Source: Affinundibacterium baiyunense
Lineage (GTDB): Bacteria > Pseudomonadota > Gammaproteobacteria > Burkholderiales > Burkholderiaceae_D
Assembly: GCF_018139645.1 (NCBI RefSeq)
Contig: NZ_JAGSPM010000003.1
Location: 402,253 to 466,252, forward strand
Reading direction: 5' to 3'
Length of the DNA stretch: 64,000 bases
The notes beneath the pieces were generated by a model that searched no databases, was not told the DNA's origin, and worked only from the letters and a program-made list of their open reading frames with translations. Shown here piece by piece: positions 27,660-37,257 of the stretch (its first letter is position 1; each line of letters starts with the position of its first letter). Made by a program: the position numbers and the translations under genes.

Positions 27660-30416
27660 TTACTTGAATTTGTACTGCAAATTCACGAAGATAGAACGTC
27701 CACGTGGATCACCATAAGTCGGGTCCCAAGTCACTTGGAAATAACGTGACTGGTTGGTAAATGGTGGCGGGGTATCTAATAAATTGATGACGCCAGCACG
27801 CAATTTCAGATTTTTAGTGAACGCATAACTACCGGTTAAATCCCATAAGGAATACGCTTCGACATCACGATCATTCCAACCTGGATCAGCCAAGCCCGGA
27901 ATATTTTGATCACGATAGCTTGCGAAATACGTGTGACCCAAAGTCAGATTCAGTTGTTCATATGCCCAATCAAAATTGAGCTTATGACGCCAACGTTGCA
28001 CTGCCTTATCATCGCGGAACACACCGAGGCCGTTCGTCAATGGTGAACTTGGATCGGATTGGAACTTATATTCGGTCAAATAAGTTGCACCTAGATTCGC
28101 GCTGAAGCGACCAATCGAGGTGGCATCGCCGCGCCAATTGAGCGCTAAATCAAAGCCGGAAGTATTCAGCTTGCCACGGTTCTCTTTCTTAAACTGTAAA
28201 TAGGAAACCGCGCCATCGGAATCACGCACAACGATATTCGGATTGTTGTAGTAGACTGGATTATCAAACACAGTCTGCTCACCAATTTCCGAAATAATGT
28301 CAGTCTTACGAATCATCCAGTAATCAATACTACCGTTCCAATTTTGGTTTGGTTCTAACACCAAACCGATCGAGAATTGTTTCGATTTTTCTGGTTTGAG
28401 TAAAGGATTCGCGTAGCGATCAAGATCAAACTGTGCAATCTCGCCTGACACCGGATCTTTGACGAAGCTTGCAATCGTGCCGGAACGAACTGGTAAGAAC
28501 ATTTCAGAAATCGACGGCGCACGGAAACCTGTGCCAAAAGAAGCACGACCTAACATTGCTTTACTTGGACGATAGCTCAACGCGATCTTAGGATTGGTCG
28601 TATCAAGATTAGGTGTAGTCAATGCAGATCGTGGATCTTTCACACCTTTATAACGATCATAACGTAAGGCAAATTGTCCTTCCCATTCTTTGGTGAAAGG
28701 CGCACTAACTTCTGCATAAATGCCCGCAATATCGCGTTGATTTGAGGAGTCTTCCAACAACTCGTCCGAGCTGGATCGATCACCTTGTACGTCATTCGAC
28801 TTCAGTGCCGCAGTAGAAGAAAACTCTGTCTTTTCACGGCGCAATTCCGCACCAACCGCGAGCATCGCATCACCACCCGCCATAGACATCAAAGAGCGCG
28901 TCAATTTGCCATCAACGCTATCGCTAGTACCTTTAGAGATACGCGCAGCGCCAGAAATCTTGATGGAATTCATAAACTTCTTACCAGAATCATCGGTAGC
29001 TGCAACGAATGGGTTATACAATCCTTTTGCAATACCATCGAGTAATTTAGTGCGCGAGACCCAGCCATCGATATCCAAATCAGTCGCTTCATTGACACTA
29101 TGGTTGTAGGCGGTATCGTAATCCCAAGCACCGATACGTCCATTGGCACCTAGGACAATACGTGAACTCTCACTGGTCACCTCGGTGGTGCGTCGACCAG
29201 CATCAGTTAAACGGAAACGGAAATTCACAGGTGTCGTGATACCCGTTTTCGTTTGCAAATCTTTTGGTAAAAAGATGCCCGTGGTAGTGCCATTAATACT
29301 GCCAGAAGTGGCAGGCGATGCTGCGTACGCAGTGACTGCTTTACTCTTCAATGCTTCGAAGAAAACTTGATGCTCATCGGATACCAAGAAAGTGGCACGA
29401 CCGATAAAACTTTGTTTTTCTCCTTTAGGATAAACTTCAGAATCACCCATGTAATTAAATGAACAGCCCTCAGTACCACCTGGCCCCAAAGGACGCACGA
29501 CGTTTGGACTACCATTCACGCAGGCTGCCTTACCGAAACTCACACGACGGCCTGGAGAAGGTAACCACTTACCGCCTGGACCTGAGCCAAACAAGTAAGA
29601 AGAATTATTCAAAGTCGCGAGTTGCGCCGAAGTTAAATCCACATTGGCAGGGAAGGAAGTGCTCGACAACTGCGGAGATAAGCGATCTGGCAAACTGTAT
29701 TCCTGCATAAACTTGCGATCAGAACTAGCGAGTCGCTCCATACGCTGTACATCTATCGCACCAAATACATTGAATCGGTCTTTGCCTAGATCACCAAAAC
29801 CTCCAGAAATAGACGCGGTTTTTTTACTACCGCCACCTTCGGCAGTATCTAAGGCATAGACGTTAACATCAGCACCTTGATAATCTTTGCGGGTAATGAA
29901 ATTAATCACACCGCCCATCGCATCTGTACCATAAATAGCAGATGCACCATCTTTCAAGACCTCAACACGTTGAATCGCGCCAGCGGGAATGCTATTGAGA
30001 TCCACACCAGAACTATCACCTGGGCTCGCGAAATTGGCGAGTCGGCGACCATTCAACAATACCAAGGTACTAGAAACACCAAGGCCACGAAGATTGGCAC
30101 CATTAAAACCACGCTGCCCACCCATCACGTCACTAACACTGGTGCCGTCAGTCAGACCACCCACATTCGCCGATATTTTTTGCAATAATTCAGCGGCAGT
30201 CGTTACGCCGGTCTTATCAATATCTTCACGCTTAATGGTTTCAATCGCCAATGCGGTTTCACCTTCAATGCGTTTAATACTCGAACCTGTCACTTCAACG
30301 CGCTGCAAAGTTTGCGCAGTGACATTCAAACTTAAAACGCTCAGTGCAAGTAACACTGCATGGGTGCATCGGGAGCGGCGAAATAGCATCGCTGCGGGCT
30401 GGCTAGCTGGTTTCAT
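27660..30416 (-). CDS. TonB-dependent outer-membrane receptor
   Basis: A 918-residue receptor. A signal peptide (hydrophobic stretch AVLLALSVLSLNVTA, cleaved near TAQ) is followed by a TonB-box-like region (QRVEVTGSSIKR), then the plug domain (LVLLNGRRLANF, RVEVLKDGASAIYGTDAMGGVINFITRK). The beta-barrel ends in FVNLQYKFK. The ATG at 30416 has GAGGA eight bases upstream; an open frame 18 codons longer lacks such support. It diverges from the cyanophycinase operon. I infer import of peptides released by that enzyme. Plug motifs of this type are also common in peptide/oligosaccharide receptors of Xanthomonas-like and Sphingomonas-like groups. Confidence 0.92.
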   Translation of the reverse strand: MKPASQPAAMLFRRSRCTHAVLLALSVLSLNVTAQTLQRVEVTGSSIKRIEGETALAIETIKREDIDKTGVTTAAELLQKISANVGGLTDGTSVSDVMGGQRGFNGANLRGLGVSSTLVLLNGRRLANFASPGDSSGVDLNSIPAGAIQRVEVLKDGASAIYGTDAMGGVINFITRKDYQGADVNVYALDTAEGGGSKKTASISGGFGDLGKDRFNVFGAIDVQRMERLASSDRKFMQEYSLPDRLSPQLSSTSFPANVDLTSAQLATLNNSSYLFGSGPGGKWLPSPGRRVSFGKAACVNGSPNVVRPLGPGGTEGCSFNYMGDSEVYPKGEKQSFIGRATFLVSDEHQVFFEALKSKAVTAYAASPATSGSINGTTTGIFLPKDLQTKTGITTPVNFRFRLTDAGRRTTEVTSESSRIVLGANGRIGAWDYDTAYNHSVNEATDLDIDGWVSRTKLLDGIAKGLYNPFVAATDDSGKKFMNSIKISGAARISKGTSDSVDGKLTRSLMSMAGGDAMLAVGAELRREKTEFSSTAALKSNDVQGDRSSSDELLEDSSNQRDIAGIYAEVSAPFTKEWEGQFALRYDRYKGVKDPRSALTTPNLDTTNPKIALSYRPSKAMLGRASFGTGFRAPSISEMFLPVRSGTIASFVKDPVSGEIAQFDLDRYANPLLKPEKSKQFSIGLVLEPNQNWNGSIDYWMIRKTDIISEIGEQTVFDNPVYYNNPNIVVRDSDGAVSYLQFKKENRGKLNTSGFDLALNWRGDATSIGRFSANLGATYLTEYKFQSDPSSPLTNGLGVFRDDKAVQRWRHKLNFDWAYEQLNLTLGHTYFASYRDQNIPGLADPGWNDRDVEAYSLWDLTGSYAFTKNLKLRAGVINLLDTPPPFTNQSRYFQVTWDPTYGDPRGRSIFVNLQYKFK

Positions 30417-30908
30417 GCGATAAGTCCTCAAAAATGGGTGTATCAATCTCAAACACAAATTTATATTCAAACTATTTTTCTAACTTCTTTTGACTTTGTT
30501 TTTAAACATATTTTTCAAACGTATTTTTCAAACGCGTCTTTCAAACGAATTCTTAATACGTATTTAAAAAGCTATTTAAAAACTTAGATTCAATCACCAG
30601 CACTGCACTTACCTACTCTTACCTACTCTTGAGTGCGTTTATATGCGTTCGTGTGCTTTGGCGTATTTTTTTGTAACGATTTGAGTGTATGCACAGTTCA
30701 TCATCTTGAACCATCTCATATTAACTTGAGTCGCTCTGTGAGAAGCTGGTGTCGCATTCATGCAATGTTGTTCCCATTAAAGTGTTGCAAACTTCCGACA
30801 GTGCGACATGCATTTACGAATGTGCGCAAACTTTTAACTGACATGATCTGAACGCAACGAATCAGTGGCAACATCCGTTCCATGAGACTTTAGCGAAAGG
30901 GCTATTTT
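30417..30908. promoter_or_regulatory. Divergent intergenic region with three 13-bp repeats
   Basis: 492 bp between the receptor and the cyanophycinase operon. tttttcaaacg-type units begin at 30511, 30524 and 30537, an exact 13-bp period, in an AT-rich stretch. A 10-bp unit (ttacctactc) occurs twice near 30609-30628. No gene is supported. The region must hold both promoters and perhaps sites for the GlxA/AraC regulator encoded downstream; that link is inference. Confidence 0.45.
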
Positions 30909-32177
30909 TTGAAATCCATATTCATACTGACGCTGCTTGCAGCAAATTTGGCAATCAATTTTGCACACGCTGACGGTAACGCTACAAAAACTTCATTTCA
31001 ACCAATACCCGGAATCGTCGTGCCTATGGGCGGCGCGGTACGTGGTGACAACAATGAATTGCGACAACGCTTAGTTGATCTTGCTGGTGGTAAAGGAGCG
31101 AAATTTGTCGTCATTCCAACCTCTTCCGGCAATCCAGTAGCGACCGGTGAAAATGCCGCGCATGAACTCAGACGTCGTGGCGCACAAGTCGAGTTACTCA
31201 AAATCGCCCCGCAATGGCCAGGAGAAAATCTTGAATCAGCACGTCGCGCTGCAGCTGATCCAGACAATGTGGCAAAAATTCGGGCAGCGAATGCGGTGTA
31301 CTTTACTGGTGGAGCGCAAGAACGTTATGCCGACGTACTCAATCCAAATGGCGTCGCCTCACCTGTGTTGCAAGCAGTCAGAGAATTGCAAGCGCGCGGT
31401 GGCGTGGTCGTCGGCACAAGCGCTGGCGCAGCGATCATGAGTCAAGTTATGTTTCGTGATGCGCTCAATCCATTATTGGTGATGAAAGGTTTGTTAAGAG
31501 ACGGCAAAGAAGTCGAACGTGGATTGGGATTTGCAGGCGAAGAAATCTTCATTGATCAACACTTCCTCAAACGTGGAAGAATAGGACGTTTGCTCGCTGC
31601 CATGCTCGCAAAAGGTTACAAAATTGGTTTGGGTATCGATGAAAATACAGCTGCAATTATTCGCGGCAATGACGTAGAAATTGTCGGCGCCACAGGTGCT
31701 TTATTGATCGATCTACGCGATGCAACAGTACAAGCTGGTCCAATCAATGTGAGCAATATTCGTATCTCGTACTTGGATAATGGCGATCACTATGATTTGG
31801 CCAACGCACAAATCAAAGTTTTTCCAGCCAAATTAGCGAGAGGTGAACTGAAATTTCGACAAGCGGGATTTGTTCCTGAACTCGAAAATCCACGCCTCGA
31901 TTTCCCTGATATTTTGGGAGAAAACGCGATTCAACGCGCCTTATCGCAACTCGTCGATGGCAATCGTGAACACGTGATTGGTTTCGCCTTTAGCCTGATT
32001 ACAGCCAAGGATGATCCTGCTCCTGATTTAGGTTTTGAATTTGTCTTACGTCGCGATGAACGCACGCGCGCTTGGGAGAGTACAGGTATTGACGGTAAAG
32101 ATTACTCCGTATTTAATGCGCGACTCGATGTGCGACCAATCCGTATGACAACGCCGCTCTATCAATCATGGAAATGA
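30909..32177 (+). CDS. Exported cyanophycinase-like S51 peptidase
   Basis: A 422-residue S51-family serine peptidase. A signal peptide (hydrophobic core ILTLLAANLAINF, cleavage near AHA-DG) precedes the catalytic domain with VVIPTSSG, FTGGAQERYADVL and the nucleophile elbow GTSAGA (Ser171), then IDQHFLKRGRIGRL. Cyanophycinases cut the multi-L-arginyl-poly-L-aspartate storage polymer into beta-Asp-Arg dipeptides. The C-terminal 140 residues go beyond the usual domain, as in exported (CphE-type) members. The start is an unusual TTG at 30909 with GAAAGG upstream; it places the Lys directly before the signal-peptide core. It overlaps the next gene by an ATGA. Confidence 0.85.
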   Translation: MKSIFILTLLAANLAINFAHADGNATKTSFQPIPGIVVPMGGAVRGDNNELRQRLVDLAGGKGAKFVVIPTSSGNPVATGENAAHELRRRGAQVELLKIAPQWPGENLESARRAAADPDNVAKIRAANAVYFTGGAQERYADVLNPNGVASPVLQAVRELQARGGVVVGTSAGAAIMSQVMFRDALNPLLVMKGLLRDGKEVERGLGFAGEEIFIDQHFLKRGRIGRLLAAMLAKGYKIGLGIDENTAAIIRGNDVEIVGATGALLIDLRDATVQAGPINVSNIRISYLDNGDHYDLANAQIKVFPAKLARGELKFRQAGFVPELENPRLDFPDILGENAIQRALSQLVDGNREHVIGFAFSLITAKDDPAPDLGFEFVLRRDERTRAWESTGIDGKDYSVFNARLDVRPIRMTTPLYQSWK

Positions 32178-33499
32178 CTATGTATCCATTGCGACATCTT
32201 GCGCCTATCCTGCTCTCGAGTGCACTACTTGTACCAAGTATCAACTTGCAGGCGCAGCAGCGTTCCTTCGACCATGCCAGCTTAGACGCTGCCGCTGCAC
32301 GTGTCTTACCCGAGGTGATTCATTGGCGACGCGATTTACATGCGCATCCAGAACTCGCATTTCAAGAACATCGTACCGCAGCTCTTGTCGCCGCTGAACT
32401 AACACGCATGGGCTACGAGGTAAGTCGTGGCATCGCTGGTACTGGTGTGATTGGTTTACTCAAAACGGGGCGACCTGGTCCCGTCGTTGCCTTGCGTGCC
32501 GACATGGATGGATTGCCGGTCAGCGAAGAAACCGGTTTAGCGTTTGCATCGAAACAGCGTGTGAAGCAAGGCAATACCGAAGTCGCTCTCATGCATGCTT
32601 GTGGTCACGACATGCACGTCGCCATGTTGCTAGGTGCGGCTCGTGTTCTCTCTGATATACGCGGACAACTTTCTGGCACGATAAAACTGGTGTTCCAACC
32701 AGCGGAAGAAGGTGTCCCAAATGCGCCAAATGGCGCAGAGCGTATGGTAAAAGCGGGTGTCTTAGAAAACCCAAAAGTGGACGCGATGTTTGGCTTACAC
32801 GTGGGTATCACACCGGAGCCAACTGGAACGCTCTCATTACGTGCACGTGGCTTGATGGCGGGCAGCGATACATTTGATATCGTAGTTAAAGGCCGTCAAA
32901 CACATGGGGCGTTACCATGGAACGGTGTTGATCCAGTGGTGGTGGCGTCGCAAATTGTCTTGGGTCTGCAATCAATCGTCAGCAGACAAACTAACCTCAC
33001 TGTCGCACCAGCGGTGATTACTATAGGAACGATACAAGGCGGTCAAAGAGCAAACATCGTACCTAGCGAAGTCAAAATGAGTGGCACCATTCGCACCTTT
33101 GATCCACGCATGCGAGAACAAATTCTGGCACAAGTAAAACGTACCGCAGAAAACCTCGCTCTCGCTTCTGGTGCCAGTGCCGAAGTCAGTATTGATGCTG
33201 GCTATCCGGTGACTTGGAATGATCCCGCGCTAACCGCTAAAATGCTGCCTAGTCTGCGTCGCGTGGTTGGCACCGCATTGCTATCCGATATTCCACCAAC
33301 GACGACCTCAGAAGATTTTTCATTTTACGGACAACGTGTTCCCACTATGCTGTTTTTTCTAGGAGTCAATCCTCCAGAAAAAGCAGCGATAGACTGGGCC
33401 CCCAACCATTCACCTCGCTTCAATCCGGACGAAGCTGCCTTGCTGACTGGCGTGCGTACTCTCGCTAGCTTAGCTGCTGATTATTTAACTGGGAACTGA
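32174..33499 (+). CDS. Exported M20-family amidohydrolase
   Basis: Metal-dependent amidohydrolase/carboxypeptidase of the HipO/AmaA type. A likely signal peptide (PILLSSALLVPSINLQA) is followed by HACGHDMHVAMLLGAA, FQPAEEG and the dimerisation domain, with a C-terminal SEDFSFYG metal-site motif. Relatives cleave N-acyl amino acids or dipeptides. The ATG at 32174 overlaps the cyanophycinase stop as ATGA; an in-frame ATG at 32168 is also possible. Translational coupling and a shared export signal suggest that it trims the dipeptide product outside the cytoplasm. Confidence 0.87.
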   Translation: MTMYPLRHLAPILLSSALLVPSINLQAQQRSFDHASLDAAAARVLPEVIHWRRDLHAHPELAFQEHRTAALVAAELTRMGYEVSRGIAGTGVIGLLKTGRPGPVVALRADMDGLPVSEETGLAFASKQRVKQGNTEVALMHACGHDMHVAMLLGAARVLSDIRGQLSGTIKLVFQPAEEGVPNAPNGAERMVKAGVLENPKVDAMFGLHVGITPEPTGTLSLRARGLMAGSDTFDIVVKGRQTHGALPWNGVDPVVVASQIVLGLQSIVSRQTNLTVAPAVITIGTIQGGQRANIVPSEVKMSGTIRTFDPRMREQILAQVKRTAENLALASGASAEVSIDAGYPVTWNDPALTAKMLPSLRRVVGTALLSDIPPTTTSEDFSFYGQRVPTMLFFLGVNPPEKAAIDWAPNHSPRFNPDEAALLTGVRTLASLAADYLTGN

Positions 33500-33507
33500 A
33501 AACGCTC

Positions 33508-34626
33508 ATGGAACCTAACTCAATTTCTCTCCCTTCTCCCGCCGCAGGCACAAGCCGAGAGCTTTCCTACATCCGTTTCGGCAAAACAGGAACTGGCCCA
33601 AAAGCCTATATTCAAGCATCACTACATGCCGATGAATTACCTGGCATGTTGGTCGCACATCACCTAAGAAATCAATTGATCGAATTAGAGCAGCAAGGAA
33701 AATTGCTCGGCGAGGTGATCTTAGTCCCCTCTGCCAACCCGATCGGCCTCGCAAATACCTTATTAGGAACGAGTCAAGGTCGTTTTGATTTACGCACAGG
33801 ACAGAATTTCAATCGTCTATTTCATAATTTATCTGAGAGTGTGCTGGCACGCGTCAAATCACAGTTAAGTGCGGATCCAATCAGCAATCAACAGCTAATC
33901 CGAGCTGCCATTCGCGCTTGTTTGAGTGAACAAAGCGCCGTAGATGAACTATCGGCACAACGCCTGGCATTGATGCGACTCGCTGCAGATGCCGATGTCG
34001 TTCTCGATTTACATTGCGATTGCGAGTCCGTATTACATGTCTACACAGGTACGCCATTATGGCCACGCGTCGCGCCACTAGCAGGCTTACTCAATGCACA
34101 TGTGGCACTGCTAGAAACCAACTCTGGCGATGATCCTTTTGATGAAGCTTGCTCACGTATATGGTGGGACATCGCTGCATTGGTTGGCGACGAATTTCCG
34201 ATTCCTATGGCTTGCCTTGCCGTTACTGTCGAGCTACGCGGCTTTACCGATGTCAATCACTCGCTTGCTGAACGCGATGCAACTGCGATGATCGACTACC
34301 TTCGTCTGCAAGGCATCGTAGCTGGGCCTTTAACACAGGACGTACCAACTGCCTGCGAGCCCACGCCGCTAGCTGGCTGTATGCCGATCGCGGCACCCTC
34401 AGCCGGACTTGTGGTGTATTTGCGAGAACTTGGCGAAGTTGTCAAAGCAGGCGATCCGCTGATAGATTTAATTGATCCAGTCAGTGGCAGCGTACAACAA
34501 TTATTGTCCCCAGTTGATGGCGTTTATTTCGCTCGCGAAAATCGTCGCTACGTACCACCTGGTACACGACTCAGCAAAGTTGCTGGTCGTGAGGCGGTAA
34601 GGCGCGGTTCATTATTATCAGCTTAG
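33508..34626 (+). CDS. Succinylglutamate desuccinylase/aspartoacylase-family deacylase
   Basis: A 372-residue zinc hydrolase of the M14 AstE/ASPA group. The zinc motif is HADE in ASLHADELPGML, followed by SANPIGL and DLHCDCESVLHVY. The last 90 residues form a lipoyl-like beta-barrel (PSAGLVVYLRELGEVVKAGDPL) seen in this subfamily. No signal peptide is present, so it should act in the cytoplasm. It starts 8 bp after the M20 gene. With AstA and the NSAR-like enzyme in the island, removal of a succinyl group is a natural guess; peptide deacylation is the alternative. Confidence 0.82.
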   Translation: MEPNSISLPSPAAGTSRELSYIRFGKTGTGPKAYIQASLHADELPGMLVAHHLRNQLIELEQQGKLLGEVILVPSANPIGLANTLLGTSQGRFDLRTGQNFNRLFHNLSESVLARVKSQLSADPISNQQLIRAAIRACLSEQSAVDELSAQRLALMRLAADADVVLDLHCDCESVLHVYTGTPLWPRVAPLAGLLNAHVALLETNSGDDPFDEACSRIWWDIAALVGDEFPIPMACLAVTVELRGFTDVNHSLAERDATAMIDYLRLQGIVAGPLTQDVPTACEPTPLAGCMPIAAPSAGLVVYLRELGEVVKAGDPLIDLIDPVSGSVQQLLSPVDGVYFARENRRYVPPGTRLSKVAGREAVRRGSLLSA

Positions 34627-34728
34627 TTCGATGCTTAGTTTTGTGCTTATAGTTGTCAACTTCATGCATCCCGATTGCGAATCATCTCGTAGTTGAATGT
34701 AGAATCAAGCGCTCTCACGAAAGCAATT

Positions 34729-35733
34729 ATGCAGCCGCCTTTTTCTGTTTCATTGATTTTACTTCCTGGATTTTCTCTATTCGCACTCGGCGCGGTGCGT
34801 AGCCTATTCGCTGCTGCGAACGAAGTGGGCGGCGAACTACTTTATCAGGTCGAGCAATATGCGGCAGACGGCACACAAGTCATTACACAATGCGGCGTTG
34901 TGCTGTCAGCGCATCCAATTGATCAACTTCAGCGCGCTGATTTATTGATGCTAGTCGCTGATGAACGCGTTGAACCATCTATTGCTAACACCACCGGAAA
35001 TTTTTTAAAACAATATTTAAGTTCGTCGCACCATGCCAGCGAATCGATTCTTGGTGGCTGTGGCACAGGCACACAGATACTCGCCGAACACGGTTTACTC
35101 GATGGTTATCGAGCTGCAATACATTGGCAAATTTTGGCAGACGCGGTCAAGCGTTATCCAAGCATCGTATTTACACCAGGCTTATTTGAAATTGATCGAA
35201 ATCGGATCAGTGCTGGCGCAGGCGCAGCCGTACTGGATTTGCTTCTGCATTGGCTGGAACAGCGTCATGGCAACACCTTCGCAGCGGAAGTGGCTGCTAG
35301 CCTCGGTTTAGAACGACTACGCGGCAGCGACGAGCGACAACCAGTTCCAGCATCAGCGCAACCAGCACTAGGTTCAGCCCGCTTAAAAGAAGCTTTAGAA
35401 TTGATGGCAGCGAATTTAGCGGAGCCACTGCAAGCGGAGGATATCGCGCAATTAGTTGGTGTCTCACGCAGGCAACTTGAGCGACTATTTCGGCAGCACT
35501 TAGATACTTTTCCATCGCGCTATTACTTGGAATTGCGACTCAAACACGCACGTCGTCAATTGAAACAAACAACCCAGTCGATATTACAAGTTGGTCTAGC
35601 TTGTGGCTTTACTTCTGGACCGCACTTCTCCACCACTTATCGCAATTATTTTGGTTATACTCCGCGCGAAGAACGCGCCCGCCACAGCATGCCGCAAGTC
35701 ATGACTAAAAATTCCGAAGAGGACATTCAATGA
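34729..35733 (+). CDS. GlxA-family transcriptional regulator (DJ-1/PfpI plus AraC HTH)
   Basis: A 334-residue regulator. The N-terminal amidase-like DJ-1/PfpI ligand domain (LILLPGFSLFALGAV, SILGGCGTGTQILAEHG, where Cys occupies the usual nucleophile elbow) is joined to a C-terminal AraC double helix-turn-helix (LAEPLQAEDIAQLVGVSRRQLERLFR and ILQVGLACGFTSGPHFSTTYR). This architecture is that of ArgR of Pseudomonas and CdhR, which respond to arginine or related cations. The ATG at 34729 is preferred over a TTG at 34693. It overlaps astA by ATGA. It likely senses arginine or a derivative and controls the island. Confidence 0.9.
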   Translation: MQPPFSVSLILLPGFSLFALGAVRSLFAAANEVGGELLYQVEQYAADGTQVITQCGVVLSAHPIDQLQRADLLMLVADERVEPSIANTTGNFLKQYLSSSHHASESILGGCGTGTQILAEHGLLDGYRAAIHWQILADAVKRYPSIVFTPGLFEIDRNRISAGAGAAVLDLLLHWLEQRHGNTFAAEVAASLGLERLRGSDERQPVPASAQPALGSARLKEALELMAANLAEPLQAEDIAQLVGVSRRQLERLFRQHLDTFPSRYYLELRLKHARRQLKQTTQSILQVGLACGFTSGPHFSTTYRNYFGYTPREERARHSMPQVMTKNSEEDIQ

Positions 35734-36761
35734 ATCATATGAACTACTTGTTGCGCCCAGCAACACTGGATGATCTCGATGCGATCGAGCGCTTTTCAAA
35801 AGCGAGCACCTTCGGCATCCACACACTCAAGCCAGGTCGCGCGCATCTAGCCGAACGACTTGAACGTTCGCTTAAAGCATTTGCTGGAGCCGAACCAAGT
35901 CGCGGCGATGAAATCTATCACTTTGTACTCGAAGATTTACAAGCGGGTCGTGTGGTTGGTACGAGCGGCATCGTTACGAGTGCTGGAGCAGACGGTCGAT
36001 TCTATTGTTATCGCAACGAATTCTCCATACATGCAAGCGACGAATTAGGTATTAGCAATCGTGAACATACACTGCGTTTATGCGAAGACTTATCTGGTCA
36101 CTCTTTACTCAGCTCGTTTTATATCGAACCAGAGTATGGCAATACGCTCGCGCCGCAACTCTTATCACGCGGACGTTTACTCTTCATTAGAAATTATCTG
36201 CACTTGTTCGCAGAGAGAATCGCTGCTGAAAATCCCGGACTATGCGACGAAGCTGGCAATAGCCCATTCTGGAACGCTCTCGGTGGGCGTTTCTTCAAAA
36301 TGCCATTTCCTGAAGCGGAACAACGCACCCGTGGTCGTACAAAAAGCTTTATCGCAGAACTAATGCCACGCTCCCCGATATATGTTTCGTTATTGACGGA
36401 AGAAGCGCAGTGGGCAATGGGCCAACTCCATCCTGACGGGCAACTTCCCTTTGGCATACTAGTCGACGAAGGCTTCGACGTCGATTCATTCATCGATATT
36501 TTTGACGGCGGCCCAATCGCTGAGGCACGTGTAGCAATGTTAAATACAGTCGTTGCAGCACAAGAAGTCGAATTACGCGATACTCCCCAAGTACAAGGGG
36601 AAGCCTGCCTCATCGCCAACATGGAAAGCGCAAAATTTTATGCGACATTATCGTCTGGCGAATTTGTCGACAATGCCTTATTGGTGCCACCCAAAGCAAT
36701 AGAAATGCTAGATCTCCACAACAATTCTCGCGCCTGTGCAATCCGAGTCAATATCACTTAA
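35730..36761 (+). CDS. astA: Arginine N-succinyltransferase
   Basis: A 343-residue GNAT-fold enzyme of the AstA family: LLRPATLDDLDAI at the N-terminus, SSFYIEPEY, FWNALGGRFF and FGILVDEGFDVDSFIDIFDGG. It transfers succinyl from succinyl-CoA to the alpha-amino group of arginine, the first step of the AST pathway. AstB, AstC and AstD are absent from this window, so this copy may serve a different succinylation route or a pathway completed elsewhere. The start ATG lies in an ATGA overlap with the regulator; a second ATG nine bases on is possible. A strong terminator follows. Confidence 0.9.
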   Translation: MNHMNYLLRPATLDDLDAIERFSKASTFGIHTLKPGRAHLAERLERSLKAFAGAEPSRGDEIYHFVLEDLQAGRVVGTSGIVTSAGADGRFYCYRNEFSIHASDELGISNREHTLRLCEDLSGHSLLSSFYIEPEYGNTLAPQLLSRGRLLFIRNYLHLFAERIAAENPGLCDEAGNSPFWNALGGRFFKMPFPEAEQRTRGRTKSFIAELMPRSPIYVSLLTEEAQWAMGQLHPDGQLPFGILVDEGFDVDSFIDIFDGGPIAEARVAMLNTVVAAQEVELRDTPQVQGEACLIANMESAKFYATLSSGEFVDNALLVPPKAIEMLDLHNNSRACAIRVNIT

Positions 36762-36850
36762 ACAAAACAAGCTATCCATGCGAGAACGAAATGCAATGAG
36801 GCAATCTGGACTGTCCAAGTCAGATAAGCATTGATACACAAAGTAAAAAC

Positions 36851-36885
36851 AAAAAGCCCTTACAATTTTCTTGTAAGGGCTTTTT
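36851..36885. terminator. Strong bidirectional terminator after astA
   Basis: A 15-bp perfect stem (36851-36865 with 36871-36885), a 5-base loop, and an A run and a T run at its ends. It closes the cyanophycinase-astA operon and lies 19 bp beyond the 3' end of tRNA-Ile on the other strand. Confidence 0.93.
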
Positions 36886-36903
36886 TGCAGAACACATTAA
36901 TCT

Positions 36904-36981
<78 letters not shown>

Positions 36982-37180
36982 TATTTTACTTAGCAAACTT
37001 CGCCTCGTAAAAAGAGGGCTCATTGTATTACATACGGCATAGTCGGCACAAGGCTTAGCTTGGAGAAATGCTTGATTTGATGGTGTATTCATCCAGTATT
37101 TACAGTGTATTTATCGGCTAGGTAAATGTCATTGCCGTAAATTCAAAACAATGAAACTCAGAGCAGTGAAACTGAAAACA

Positions 37181-37215
37181 AAAAGCCCTACGATTTTTAT
37201 TTTCGTACGGCTTTT
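37181..37215 (-). terminator. rpoD terminator
   Basis: A 13-bp stem with one mismatch (37181-37193 with 37203-37215) and a 9-base loop, followed on the minus strand by TTTTTGTTTT. It lies 43 bp after the rpoD stop. Confidence 0.85.
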
Positions 37216-37257
37216 ATCCAAAATACTCAAGACTCATCTCTGAGTTGAACAGAAGTT

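Noticed and set aside
30633..30851. 72-codon plus frame in the divergent receptor-cyanophycinase region
   Set aside because: No ribosome binding site or recognisable protein character; more likely promoter DNA.
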